Positions 47,212-56,063 of a stretch of DNA of 64,000 bases are shown here, piece by piece; position 1 is the first letter of the stretch, and each line of letters opens with the position of its first letter. The notes beneath the pieces are model-generated. The model ran no database searches, had not been told where the DNA came from, and worked only from the letters and a program-made list of their open reading frames with translations. The stretch comes from Saccharothrix sp. NRRL B-16348 (GTDB taxonomy: Bacteria; Actinomycetota; Actinomycetes; Mycobacteriales; Pseudonocardiaceae), in the NCBI RefSeq assembly GCF_001280085.1, contig NZ_LGED01000240.1, positions 17,030-81,029 of the forward strand, written 5' to 3'. A program made the position numbers and the translations under genes.

Positions 47212-48233
47212 GGCGCCTCGCCTCCCCTGCTCGTCCGGTCTTCCTGGAGGGTTGTACTCGACGCCCCGCCGGTCTCGTCACCAGGGCCGGCCAACGCCCG
47301 GGTGATGCTCGACGCGAGCGCGGTCGGGTCGTGCCGGTCCGGCGCGCCGGCCACGGCGATGGGCGCGAGGTGCGCCGCAGCGCCGAGAGCTGCGGCGGCC
47401 CTGCGCAGCCGGTCCGGAACGGGCACCGCGTCGACGTCCGCGATCACCGCGTCCACCCTCAGGGCGGGCGCGTGCGCGCACAGGACGTCCAGGTGCAGCT
47501 CCGGCGAGAAGCCGTCGGTTTCCCCCGGTTGGGGGACGAGGTTGAGCACGACCACCTTCCGCGCCGACGTGCGCACGAGCGCGTCGTGCAGCTCGGGCAC
47601 GAGCAGGTGCGGCAGCACGCTGGTGAACCACGAGCCGGGCCCGAGCAGCACGACGTCCGCCGCGAGCACCGCCGCCACCGCCTCAGGGCAGCCGCGCGGC
47701 GCCTCGCCCGGGCCGCCCGGACCGTTGAGCCGGATCCGCTGCACGCGGCCCGGCGTGGTGGCGATCGCGACCTGGCCCCGGATGCGGCGCACCACGTCGT
47801 CGTCATCGTCCAGCCCGGTCACGTCGGCCTCGATCGACAACGGCTCCGTGCACATCGGCAGCACGCGGCCGCGCACGCCGAGCAGCCTGCCCGCTTCCTC
47901 CAGCACCGCCACCGGGTCGCCGAGCTGCTCCAGCAGGCCCGCCAGCACGAGGTTGCCCACCGCGTGCCCGGCGAGCGCGCCGGTGCCGCCGAACCGGTGC
48001 TGGAACAACGTCGACCACAACGCGCTCGACTCGTCCGTCCCGGCCAGCGCCACCATCGCCTTGCGCAGGTCGCCGGGCGGCAGCAGGCCCAGCTCGCGCC
48101 GCAGCCGCCCCGAGGAGCCGCCGTCGTCCGCGACCGTCACCACGGCCGTCACGTCGTCGGTCACCCGCCGCAGGGCGGTGAGCGTGGCGTGCAGCCCGTG
48201 CCCACCGCCCAGCGCTACCGCTCTGAAGCTCAC
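47202..48233 (-). CDS. yvcK: YvcK/CofD-like gluconeogenesis factor family protein
   Basis: 343 residues. [16 protein letters not shown] and [33 protein letters not shown] are the diagnostic motifs; [24 protein letters not shown] and [16 protein letters not shown] follow. The family binds UDP-sugars and influences carbon flow to the cell wall. GTG start overlaps the rapZ stop; the 3' end overlaps whiA by 10 bp. Same order as Rv1420-Rv1423 in M. tuberculosis. Confidence 0.95.
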   Translation of the reverse strand: MSFRAVALGGGHGLHATLTALRRVTDDVTAVVTVADDGGSSGRLRRELGLLPPGDLRKAMVALAGTDESSALWSTLFQHRFGGTGALAGHAVGNLVLAGLLEQLGDPVAVLEEAGRLLGVRGRVLPMCTEPLSIEADVTGLDDDDDVVRRIRGQVAIATTPGRVQRIRLNGPGGPGEAPRGCPEAVAAVLAADVVLLGPGSWFTSVLPHLLVPELHDALVRTSARKVVVLNLVPQPGETDGFSPELHLDVLCAHAPALRVDAVIADVDAVPVPDRLRRAAAALGAAAHLAPIAVAGAPDRHDPTALASSITRALAGPGDETGGASSTTLQEDRTSRGGEAPWR

Positions 48234-49117
48234 TCGCGTCCCAGGTCCCGGTGCACGACCTTGACGGCCATGCCGTCCTCGCTGGCCAGCCGGCCCGCGA
48301 GCTCCTCGGAGATCGCCACGCTGCGGTGCTTGCCGCCGGTGCAGCCGACCGCCAGCGTCAGGTACCGCTTGCCCTCGCGCCGGTAGCCGGCGCCGATCAG
48401 CCGCAGCAGCTCGTGGTAGCGGTCCAGGAACTCCTCCGCGCCCTCCTGCGTGAGCACGTAGTTGCGCACGTCGCCGTCCAGGCCGGTCTGCTCGCGCAGC
48501 TCCGGGATCCAGAACGGGTTCGGCAGGAACCGCACGTCCATGACCAGGTCGGCGTCCATCGGCAGGCCGTACTTGTAGCCGAACGACAGCACCGTGACCC
48601 TGGTGCGGGTCGCCGACTCCGTGCCGAACGTGTCCTCGATCTTGGCCCGCAGCTGGTGCACCGACAGCGCCGAGGTGTCCAGCACCAGGTCGGCCTCCTC
48701 GCGCAACGGCGTGAGCAGGACCCGCTCGGCCTCGATGCCGTCGGCCAGCCGGCCGTCCGCCTGCAGCGGGTGGCCCCGCCGCACCGACTCGAACCGGCGG
48801 ATCAGCACGTCGTCGGTGGCCTCCAGGAACAGCACCTTCGGCTTGTAGCCGCGCGCGTCCAGGTCCTTGATCACCGCCGCCAGGTCCTCGGTGAACGCGC
48901 GGCTGCGCACGTCCATCACCACCGCGACCCTGGTGATCGCACCCCTCGCCTGCGCGCCCAGCTCGACCATGGTCGCGATCAGCTCGGGCGGCAGGTTGTC
49001 CACCACGAACCACCCGAGGTCCTCCAGGCACTTCGCGGCCGTGCTGCGGCCCGCTCCCGACAGGCCCGTCACCACCGCGACTTCGATGCCGGACTTCTCG
49101 CCGGCCGGTGCGCTCAC
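48230..49117 (-). CDS. rapZ: RapZ-type nucleotide-binding protein
   Basis: 295 residues. P-loop [52 protein letters not shown], and the C-terminal [10 protein letters not shown] and [20 protein letters not shown]. In enterobacteria RapZ senses glucosamine-6-phosphate through RNA; in actinobacteria its exact task is less defined. Overlaps uvrC upstream (GTGA) and yvcK downstream, forming one operon. GTG start. Confidence 0.95.
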   Translation of the reverse strand: MSAPAGEKSGIEVAVVTGLSGAGRSTAAKCLEDLGWFVVDNLPPELIATMVELGAQARGAITRVAVVMDVRSRAFTEDLAAVIKDLDARGYKPKVLFLEATDDVLIRRFESVRRGHPLQADGRLADGIEAERVLLTPLREEADLVLDTSALSVHQLRAKIEDTFGTESATRTRVTVLSFGYKYGLPMDADLVMDVRFLPNPFWIPELREQTGLDGDVRNYVLTQEGAEEFLDRYHELLRLIGAGYRREGKRYLTLAVGCTGGKHRSVAISEELAGRLASEDGMAVKVVHRDLGRE

Positions 49118-51051
49118 GTTCGCTCCCCTTCGGTGCCCGCCGTGCTCAACGTCGCGTGCACGGCCTCCGCGGTGCGCCGGCCCACTCCGGGCACACCGCT
49201 GATCTCCTCGATGCTCGCCTCACGCAACTTCTTCAGTGAGCCGAAGTGCTTCAACAACGCGGCCTTGCGCGTCTGCCCCAGCCCCGGCACCTCGTCCAGC
49301 GCCGAGGTCGTCATTCGCTTGGACCGCTTCTGCCGGTGGTAGGCGATGGCGAACCGGTGCGCCTCGTCACGCACCCGTTGCAGCAGGTACAGGGCCTCGC
49401 TGGTGCGGGGCAGGATCACCGGGTCCGGCTCGCCGGGCACCCACACCTCCTCCAGCCGCTTCGCCAGGCCGACCACCGCGACGTCGGTGATGCCCAGTTC
49501 CGCCAGGACATCGGAGGCTACCTGCGCCTGCGGCGCGCCGCCGTCCACCACCAGCAGGTTCGGCGCGTACGCGAACTTGCGGGGCTTGCCCGTCTCCGGG
49601 TCGATGCCCGGGGTCGGACCTTCCCGGTTGTCGCGCAGGTACGCCTGGAACCGGCGGCGCACCACCTCGGCGATCGAGCCGACGTCGCCCTGGTCGGCGC
49701 CTTCCCGCACGGCGAACCGCCGGTACTCGGACTTGCGCGCCAGGCCGTCCTCGAACACCACCAGCGACGCCACCACGTCCGTGCCCTGCACGTGGCTGAT
49801 GTCGGTGCACTCGATCCGCAACGGCGCCGTGTCCAGTCCCAGCGCCTCCTGCAGCTCCTGCAGCGCCGCCGACCGGGCCGTCAGGTCGCCCGCGCGGCGC
49901 AGCTTGTGCTGCTGGAACGCCTCCTTGGCGTTGCGCTCCACGGTCTCCATGAGCGCCCGCTTGTCGCCGCGCTGCGGCACCCGCAGGGCGACCCGGCTGC
50001 CGCGCAGGGCCGACAGCCACTTCTCGACCGCCTCGGCGTCGTCGGGCAGCTCCGGCACGAGCACCTCGCGCGGCACGGGCGCCGACTCCACGCCGCCCGC
50101 CTTCGCCGACTCGGCCTGCTCGCCGTAGAACTGGGTGACGAACTGGTCCACCAGGCCCGTCACGCCGGTCTCGTCGACCTTGTCGACCACCCAGCCGCGC
50201 TGGCCGCGCACCCGGCCGCCGCGCACGTGGAACACCTGGACCGACACCTCCAGGTCGTCCTGCGCGAACGCGACCACGTCGGCGTCCGTGCCGTCGCCGA
50301 GGACGACGGCCTGCTTCTCCAGGGCGCGCTTGAGGGCCGCCTGGTCGTCGCGCAGGCGGGCGGCCTTCTCGAACTCCAACTCCTCGGCGGCGGCCGTCAT
50401 CTCGCGTTCGAGGCGGCGCACCATCGAGTCGGTCTTGCCGGCCAGGAAGTCGCAGAAGTCCTCGACGATGTCGCGGTGCTCGTCCGCGTCGACCCGGCCC
50501 ACGCACGGCGCCGAGCACTTGTCGATGTAGCCGAGCAGGCAGGGGCGGCCGATCTGGCCGTGCCGCTTGAACACGCCCGCCGAGCAGGTGCGCGCCGGGA
50601 AGACCCGCAGCAGCAGGTCCAGCGTCTCGCGGATCGCCCACGCGTGCGCGTACGGGCCGAAGTAGCGGACGCCCTTGCGCCGCGGGCCGCGGTAGACGTG
50701 CAGGCGCGGGAACTCCTCGTTCAACGTCACGGCGAGGACCGGGTAGGACTTGTCGTCGCGGTAGCGGACGTTGAAGCGCGGGTCGAACTCCTTGATCCAG
50801 TTGTACTCCAGCTGGAGTGCCTCGACCTCGGTGCCGACGACGGTCCACTCGACGCTCGCGGCGGTGGTCACCATCTGCCGGGTGCGCGGGTGCAGGCCGG
50901 CGACGTCGGCGAAGTAGGAGTTCAGTCGTTGGCGCAGGCTCTTGGCCTTGCCGACGTAGACCACGCGACCGCCGGCGTCGCGGAACTTGTAGACGCCGGG
51001 GGCTTCGGGGATGGTGCCTGTCGCAGGGCGATAGGTCGACGGATCGGCCAC
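49114..51051 (-). CDS. uvrC: UvrABC system protein C
   Basis: 645 residues. GIY-YIG nuclease [31 protein letters not shown] at the N-terminus, the CSAPCVGRV cysteine region, UVR motif ([24 protein letters not shown]), RNase H-like C-terminal nuclease with [23 protein letters not shown], and a tandem helix-hairpin-helix at the end ([21 protein letters not shown]). It makes both incisions in nucleotide-excision repair. First gene of the uvrC-rapZ-yvcK-whiA operon. Normal length. Confidence 0.97.
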   Translation of the reverse strand: MADPSTYRPATGTIPEAPGVYKFRDAGGRVVYVGKAKSLRQRLNSYFADVAGLHPRTRQMVTTAASVEWTVVGTEVEALQLEYNWIKEFDPRFNVRYRDDKSYPVLAVTLNEEFPRLHVYRGPRRKGVRYFGPYAHAWAIRETLDLLLRVFPARTCSAGVFKRHGQIGRPCLLGYIDKCSAPCVGRVDADEHRDIVEDFCDFLAGKTDSMVRRLEREMTAAAEELEFEKAARLRDDQAALKRALEKQAVVLGDGTDADVVAFAQDDLEVSVQVFHVRGGRVRGQRGWVVDKVDETGVTGLVDQFVTQFYGEQAESAKAGGVESAPVPREVLVPELPDDAEAVEKWLSALRGSRVALRVPQRGDKRALMETVERNAKEAFQQHKLRRAGDLTARSAALQELQEALGLDTAPLRIECTDISHVQGTDVVASLVVFEDGLARKSEYRRFAVREGADQGDVGSIAEVVRRRFQAYLRDNREGPTPGIDPETGKPRKFAYAPNLLVVDGGAPQAQVASDVLAELGITDVAVVGLAKRLEEVWVPGEPDPVILPRTSEALYLLQRVRDEAHRFAIAYHRQKRSKRMTTSALDEVPGLGQTRKAALLKHFGSLKKLREASIEEISGVPGVGRRTAEAVHATLSTAGTEGERT

Positions 51052-51123
51052 ACGCTAAAGCCTACTGTGTTGAATTGCGCCGCCTTCGGCGTCGCGGCTC
51101 AGTCGCCTGGAAGTCGACCGCTC

Positions 51124-51176
51124 GCGCCCTGATTTTCCGACGATCGAAGAGCGTGATCGCCGGAAAATGAGGACGC
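51124..51176. terminator. Long stem-loop after the first Rieske gene
   Basis: ATTTTCCG.CGATC (51132-51145) pairs with GATCG.CGGAAAAT (51155-51168) over a nine-base loop, and outer GCG..CT/AG..CGC bases extend the stem. It lies 3' of the minus-strand Rieske gene and upstream of uvrC. With its A/T run it is a classical intrinsic terminator on either strand. Confidence 0.7.
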
Positions 51177-51236
51177 GAACGATCGACGCGACCTCGCGTG
51201 GTGGGTCGACCCGGTGCGATGACCTCGCGTGATGGC

Positions 51237-51704
51237 TCAGGCCGGGACGATCTGGCCCGCTTCCACCTTCACCGGGATCTCCGCCAGGCCCTTCGTGGCC
51301 GGACCCTTCGTCACCTGGCCGTCCGCGGCGTTGAAGGTGCTGCCGTGGTTCGGGCACGTGATCACGCCGCCCTCGGGCGGGGACACGGCGGTGCCCTGGT
51401 GCGGGCAGGTGGCGTCGTAGGCCTTGACCGTGTCGCCGGTGCGGACCAGGACGAGCGGCTTGCTGGTGGCCGGGTTGCCGGCGATCAGGCCGCCGCCGTC
51501 GGGCACGTCGGCCAGCGCCGCGATGATCGGCGGGCCGGCCGGGGTGGTGCCGCCACCGGCCGGCGTCGTCCCGCCGGTGGTGCCCGTGCCGCCGGGCGTG
51601 GGTTCGCTGCCGCACGCGGCCAGTCCACCCGGGACCGCCAGCGCGACCAGGACGCCGCAGAGCATCGAGCGACGGGACAGCCCTGTCTTCTCCAAGGAAC
51701 TCAA
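51237..51704 (-). CDS. Rieske [2Fe-2S] lipoprotein, copy 1
   Basis: 155 residues from TTG 51704, which has GGAGGA six bases upstream; longer frames lack a ribosome site. Twin-arginine signal (SRRSMLCGVLVALAVPGGLAAC) with a lipobox cysteine, a Gly/Thr-rich linker, then a compact Rieske domain with CPHQG and CPNHGS cluster ligands (two Cys, two His). It would sit outside the membrane as a one-cluster electron carrier. A shorter relative is encoded directly upstream, indicating a tandem duplication. No oxygenase or cytochrome bc1 gene is next to it, so the electron partner is unknown. Confidence 0.88.
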   Translation of the reverse strand: MSSLEKTGLSRRSMLCGVLVALAVPGGLAACGSEPTPGGTGTTGGTTPAGGGTTPAGPPIIAALADVPDGGGLIAGNPATSKPLVLVRTGDTVKAYDATCPHQGTAVSPPEGGVITCPNHGSTFNAADGQVTKGPATKGLAEIPVKVEAGQIVPA

Positions 51705-51804
51705 AACAGGTCCTCCGCTAATCGTGGTGGGTAGTCGTTCGGTCACACGCAATACGACACCACGTGAAGCGGGGTTCAACACTTCCACCACTTGGGACGG
51801 TTCT

Positions 51805-52215
51805 TCAGGAAAGCAACACGTCCGGGCCGGACACCGACACCGCCACCTCGGCCAACCCGCGCGGCGACGGGCCGGACAGCGCCGCGCCCGTCGCCGGGTC
51901 GAACGCGCTGCGGTGCGTGGGGCAGCTGATCGTCCCGCCGGCGGGCGGGTTCACCGTCGTGCCCTGGTGCGGACAGGCCGGGTTGAACGCCCGCACCTCC
52001 GACTCCGACGGCCTGACCAGCAGCAACTGGCCGTCGCCGCCGACGTCGACCAGCGCCCCCGACCCCACCGGGACGTCGGCGAGCCCGGCCACGCGGTCAC
52101 CCGCACGGGCCGAGCCGACACCGGGCCGACGCGTCGGCGCGCCCGCGCCGCAGGCGGCCAGGGGCACTCCGGCGGTCAGGGCGAGCAGTCCGCACAGCAG
52201 CGTCCGTCGGTCCAC
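51805..52215 (-). CDS. Rieske [2Fe-2S] lipoprotein, copy 2
   Basis: 136 residues from GTG 52215. Same plan as its neighbour: twin-arginine signal (DRRTLLCGLLALTAGVPLAAC), short linker, Rieske domain with CPHQG and CPTHRS. The two domains share NPxCPHQGTxVxPPxGGxIxCPxH, supporting duplication. An earlier start in frame would add a Gly-rich stretch with no ribosome site. Probably an exported electron carrier; partner not identified. Confidence 0.85.
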   Translation of the reverse strand: MDRRTLLCGLLALTAGVPLAACGAGAPTRRPGVGSARAGDRVAGLADVPVGSGALVDVGGDGQLLLVRPSESEVRAFNPACPHQGTTVNPPAGGTISCPTHRSAFDPATGAALSGPSPRGLAEVAVSVSGPDVLLS

Positions 52216-52229
52216 CCGCCCATCTTCGC

Positions 52230-52721
52230 CTACCGGTCCTTCGCCACCGCCGTCCGGGCCAGCGCCAGCACCGCCGTGAACGGCGGGAACCAGTGCCGCG
52301 AGTGCGACGGCGGGTTCGCCCACCTGAGCGACCCGTACCGGGTCATCGTCGGCGGCAGCGCGATGCGCTGCGGCGAGCGGACGAACTGGACCTCGGCGGG
52401 CGCCTTCAGGTGCGTGGGCAGCAAGGCGACCAGCTCGGCGAGGAAGATCCAGTGCTCCCGCGGGCCGGGGATGACGGTGACGGGACCGGCGAGCATCCGG
52501 GCCTTGAGGTCGGCCAGGACGCGCGAGCCGACGCGGGCGGGCATGGCGAGGGCGGTGGTGGCGGGTCCGAGCGGCAGGAAGACGCCCTGCTCGGTGACGG
52601 ACACCTTCCAGCCCAGCAGCCGGTAACCCGCGATCGCCTCACCGAGTGCCTGCTGGTGCGCGCGGTCGCGTGGTCCGTATCGCGGGCCGTTGTCGGCGGT
52701 GGTGGCGGCGGTGATGCTCAT
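52230..52721 (-). CDS. Hypothetical protein, weakly primase/polymerase-like
   Basis: 163 residues. Blocks RDRAHQQALGEAIAGYRLLGWKV, GVFLPLGPATTALAMPARVG, GPVTVIPGPREHWIFLAEL and RYGSLRWANPPSHSRHWFPPF. The pattern of a Gly-Trp start, short strands and a later WANPP block recalls the small standalone primase-polymerase-like proteins often found divergent to XRE/TPR regulators in Pseudonocardiales, but no catalytic acidic pair is evident, so it may be inactive or unrelated. It is divergent from the XRE regulator and could be its target (inference). Confidence 0.6.
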   Translation of the reverse strand: MSITAATTADNGPRYGPRDRAHQQALGEAIAGYRLLGWKVSVTEQGVFLPLGPATTALAMPARVGSRVLADLKARMLAGPVTVIPGPREHWIFLAELVALLPTHLKAPAEVQFVRSPQRIALPPTMTRYGSLRWANPPSHSRHWFPPFTAVLALARTAVAKDR

Positions 52722-52924
52722 CGGCGGAGGTCCCTCCCCGGTCGGGTGGAGTGGGCGGTGTGCGCGGGCCGCGGGGGTCGTCCCGGCACTGGCACACCAC
52801 GCAGCGTCGGCGCGATCGGGACGTTTCACCACACCGTTGTCGGGTCGGATCCATGCACCGGACGGATCACCCTCATCCACCACTCGGCGTCACGGGGCCT
52901 CCGACCAGGGGCCTACCCCGCCTT

Positions 52925-52966
52925 ATGCACGAAATGCATGGACTCCTGATCACATCTCTATACACT
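52925..52966 (+). promoter_or_regulatory. Promoter of the XRE/TPR gene with overlapping inverted repeat
   Basis: TGGACT (52939-52944), 16-nt spacer, TACACT (52961-52966). The inverted repeat ATGCA-cgaaa-TGCAT (52925-52939) touches the -35 and could be an autoregulatory operator. The surrounding 100 bp are AT-richer than the rest. Confidence 0.5.
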
Positions 52967-52996
52967 GGTGAGCACGCTCAGTGACGGGAGCGAGCC

Positions 52997-54553
52997 ATGG
53001 AACGGAAAGCTCGAAGAGCAGCCAGTACCAGGCGCGCATGCCCGACGTGCGGGGCGTTGATCGCCGCCGACAACACCGACCGGCTCTGCCAGCGTTGTCG
53101 CCGCAACGCGCGGACCGAGCTCTACGGACCACCCGAGGTACCCGGGGACTTCTGGGACCACGAGGCGATGGCCGCCGCGTTCTCCGACCGGAACATGGGC
53201 GCCCTCCTCGCCGCCTACCGGCACCACCCCCAGCACGTCAGCCGCGTCACCCAAGACCGCATGGCGTCCTGGCTGGGGATCTCCCAGGCGCAGCTGTCGC
53301 GGTACGAGACCGGTGAGAACCCGATCGACCGGATCGACCGGCTGCGCCACTTCGCGCGGGCGCTCGGCGTCCCGGCCGACCGGCTGTGGTTCGACCGCGT
53401 CGGAATCCCAAGCCAGGCGGACGCCGATCGCGGCGCCCCGCCCGATGTGCTCGCCGCGGCGTGGGACGCGTCGAGCATTGCCAGATCGGTCGAGGAGACG
53501 GCGAGGAACGACTTGGCGATCAGCAGACGAGCGGCGCTCACCGGAGCCGCCGCGGTGGCGATGGGTCCCGCACTGGTCGAACCGTTGCAGCGATGGCTCC
53601 ACCCCTTGCAGCCCCTGTCCAAGTGGTCGTCCAGCGCGGCGATCAGCGAGGAGGAGCTGGCGGCGTTGCAGCGCGTCGCCGACGGGCTGCGCGGGTGGGG
53701 TGGACGAGGCGGGTACGGGTTGGCGCGCAAGGCGGTGCTCGGCCAGTTGGAGGAACTGGCCGAGCGGTTGTCGCGCGCGCCCGCCGGCCCCACCACGGAA
53801 CGGGCCTTCTTCATCGGGGCCGAGCTGTCCAAGGTGGCGGCGAGCATGTCGTGGGACGCGGGCATGCACGACGCCGCGCAGCGGTACTACGTGCTCGGGG
53901 TGCGCATGGCGAAGGCGGGGCGCAACGACCCGTTCGCCGCGCTGTGCCTGGCGGCGATGGCCAGGCAGATGTTCGACCTCGGCCGGCCCGAGGACGGTTT
54001 AGAACTGGTCCAGCTGGGCCAGTACGGCACGAGGCGCAACGCCACCCCGACGTTGCAGGCGCTCCTGCTGACCCGTGAGGCGTGGGCCTACGCGCAGATG
54101 GGTCGGGTGCGGGAGTTCCACCGGGCGGTCGGGCAGGCGCAGGACAGCTTCGCGCAGCGGCGGCCAGGTTCGGACCCGTGGTGGCTGGACTCGTTCGACG
54201 AGGCGGAGCTGGAAGGGGTCATCGGGGCACGGATGCGCGACCTGGCCGGGCACGACCCGAAGCAGGCGCCGATGGCGGAGCAGCACATCCTGCGGGCGCT
54301 CGACCTGCGCGACCCGGCGAGGGTGCGCAACCGGGCGTTCGACGTCATCGGCCTGGCCCGCACGAAGATGGTGGCGGGCGAGCCCGAGGAGGCGTGCGGG
54401 CTGATCCAGCAGGTGCTGCCGACGGCGGCGGGCCTGGCGTCCGGGCGGGTGGTGCGGAAGCTGCAGGACTTCGCCAAGGAGGCCGAGCGGCACCGCGACC
54501 TGGCCGTCGTGCGCGACACCCGTGAGGCGATCCGCGGGGTCCGGACGGCCTAG
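52997..54553 (+). CDS. XRE-family regulator with zinc ribbon and TPR-like sensor region
   Basis: 518 residues. A zinc ribbon at the start (CPTCGAL...CQRCRRN), then a helix-turn-helix of XRE type (QDRMASWLGISQAQLSRYETGENPIDRIDRLRHFARALGV, about 85-125), then a long helical region (200-518) of TPR-like repeats. This is the common actinobacterial regulator class whose TPR part binds a signal or partner protein. ATG 52997 follows GGGAG. It ends three bases before a SLOG-type gene, which is probably its functional partner. Confidence 0.87.
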   Translation: MERKARRAASTRRACPTCGALIAADNTDRLCQRCRRNARTELYGPPEVPGDFWDHEAMAAAFSDRNMGALLAAYRHHPQHVSRVTQDRMASWLGISQAQLSRYETGENPIDRIDRLRHFARALGVPADRLWFDRVGIPSQADADRGAPPDVLAAAWDASSIARSVEETARNDLAISRRAALTGAAAVAMGPALVEPLQRWLHPLQPLSKWSSSAAISEEELAALQRVADGLRGWGGRGGYGLARKAVLGQLEELAERLSRAPAGPTTERAFFIGAELSKVAASMSWDAGMHDAAQRYYVLGVRMAKAGRNDPFAALCLAAMARQMFDLGRPEDGLELVQLGQYGTRRNATPTLQALLLTREAWAYAQMGRVREFHRAVGQAQDSFAQRRPGSDPWWLDSFDEAELEGVIGARMRDLAGHDPKQAPMAEQHILRALDLRDPARVRNRAFDVIGLARTKMVAGEPEEACGLIQQVLPTAAGLASGRVVRKLQDFAKEAERHRDLAVVRDTREAIRGVRTA

Positions 54554-54555
54554 TG

Positions 54556-55038
54556 ATGCGGGTGGGGATCACCGGGCACAGCAAGCTGGCGCCCGATTGC
54601 GTCGACGCCGTGCGCGAAGCCATCCGCGCGGCGTTGGAGGCCGAGGCGGCGGGCGGGTCATCCCTGGTCGGGGTGACCTGCCTGGCGCCGGGCGCGGACC
54701 AGCTGTTCGCGCGGGTGGTGCTGGAGCTGGGCGGCCGGGTCGAGGTCGTCCTGCCCGCGATGGACTACCGGGAGAAGCTGAAACCGGAGAAGCGGGCCGA
54801 CTACGACGAGCTGCTGGCGCGGGCGCACGTGGTCAGCGTGCTGCCGAACGAGCTGTCCGGCAGGCACGCGTACGTGATGGCTAACGAGCGGATGCTCGCG
54901 TCGGTGGAGCTGCTGATCGCGGTGTGGGACGGGCAGCCGCCGGACGGGCGCGGCGGCACGGCGGACGTCGTGGAGACGGCGCGCGCGTCGGGCGTGCCGG
55001 TGGTGGTCGTGTGGCCGGAAGGCGCTCGACGCGGCTGA
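54556..55038 (+). CDS. SLOG-superfamily nucleotide-ligand-binding protein
   Basis: 160 residues in a single Rossmann-like fold. RVGITGHSKLAP at the start, CLAPGADQLFARVVLELGGRVEVVLP and AVWDGQPPDGRGGTADVVETAR are the paired Gly motifs of the SLOG/LOG-like superfamily that bind nucleotides or NAD-derived small molecules. No catalytic pair is recognised. Its start follows the XRE stop (TAGTGATG), so the two are co-translated. In SLOG-XRE pairs the SLOG protein is thought to sense a ligand and act on the regulator; here that is inferred from position. GTG 54553 is an alternative start. Confidence 0.8.
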   Translation: MRVGITGHSKLAPDCVDAVREAIRAALEAEAAGGSSLVGVTCLAPGADQLFARVVLELGGRVEVVLPAMDYREKLKPEKRADYDELLARAHVVSVLPNELSGRHAYVMANERMLASVELLIAVWDGQPPDGRGGTADVVETARASGVPVVVVWPEGARRG

Positions 55039-55081
55039 ACGAGGACCGTTCTCGTCCGCGATGGCCGGCAGACTCCGGCTC

Positions 55082-56056
55082 ATGCTGGAAACCTCGGCCC
55101 GTCTGCTCAAGCTGCTGTCGTTGTTGCAGGTGCGCCGCGACTGGACCGGATCGGACCTCGCGCAACGGCTCGGCGTCGACGTCCGGACCGTGCGGCGCGA
55201 CGTCGACAAGCTGCGCAACCTCGGCTACCCGGTCAACGCCGCGCCGGGCGTGTCGGGCGGCTACCAGCTGGGCGCGGGCGCCGAGCTGCCGCCGTTGTTG
55301 CTGGACGACGACGAGGCCGTGGCCGTCGCCGTGGGGTTGCGCACGGCGGCGAACGGCTCCGTCGCGGGCATCGAGGAGACGTCCGTGCGCGCCCTGGCCA
55401 AGCTGGAACAGGTGCTGCCGTCCCGGCTGCGGCGGCGGGTGAACGCGCTGCAGGCCCACACCGTGGCGTTGCCGATGACGCGCGGCGCGCAGGTGGACGC
55501 GGGCACGTTGACCGCGATCGCCGGCGCGTGCCGCGACCAGCAGCGGCTGCGGTTCGGGTACGCGGGGCGCGACGGCAGCACGAAGCGGCACGTCGAGCCG
55601 CTGGGCCTGGCCCACACCGGGCGGCGGTGGTACCTGGTGGCGTGGGACGTGGACAAGGCGGACTGGCGCACGTTCCGGGTGGACCGGATCGAGGAGGAGC
55701 CGACGCTCGGCGCCCGGTTCACCCCGCGCGAGCCCCCGGCCGACGACCTGGCGTCGTACGTGTCGCGGCAGCTGTCCGTGGCGCCGTACCAGCACGAGGT
55801 CCGGCTGATCATGCACGCGCCGTACGACGTGGTCGCGGCCCGCACCTCGGCCACCTCGGGGCACTTGGAGCGGATCGACGACGACCGGACCAGGCTGACC
55901 GTCGGCGCACCGGCGTTGGACGAGGTCGGGCTGTGGATCGCGATGATCGGCGTCGACTTCGAGGTGGAAGGCCCGGAGGAGCTGAAGCACCACCTCCGGG
56001 CCACGGCCGACCGGCTGCTGCGGGCCGCCGGTGACGCGCCGAGGCCCGGAGGATGA
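55082..56056 (+). CDS. WYL-domain transcriptional regulator
   Basis: 324 residues. N-terminal winged helix (ETSARLLKLLSLLQVRRDWTGSDLAQRLGVDVRTVRRDVDKLRNLGYPV) of the DeoR/HTH_11 type, then the WYL domain with RHVEPLGLAHTGRRWYLVAWDVDKADWRTFRVDRI and a WCX C-terminal part (EVRLIMHAPYD...VDFEVEGPEELKHHL). WYL regulators respond to nucleic-acid-related ligands in several damage or defence settings. ATG 55082 is preferred because CAGACT lies seven bases upstream (leaderless) and MLETSARLLKLL is the usual family start; ATG 55061 is possible. Its targets are not evident. Confidence 0.92.
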   Translation: MLETSARLLKLLSLLQVRRDWTGSDLAQRLGVDVRTVRRDVDKLRNLGYPVNAAPGVSGGYQLGAGAELPPLLLDDDEAVAVAVGLRTAANGSVAGIEETSVRALAKLEQVLPSRLRRRVNALQAHTVALPMTRGAQVDAGTLTAIAGACRDQQRLRFGYAGRDGSTKRHVEPLGLAHTGRRWYLVAWDVDKADWRTFRVDRIEEEPTLGARFTPREPPADDLASYVSRQLSVAPYQHEVRLIMHAPYDVVAARTSATSGHLERIDDDRTRLTVGAPALDEVGLWIAMIGVDFEVEGPEELKHHLRATADRLLRAAGDAPRPGG

Positions 56057-56063
56057 CCCGGGC

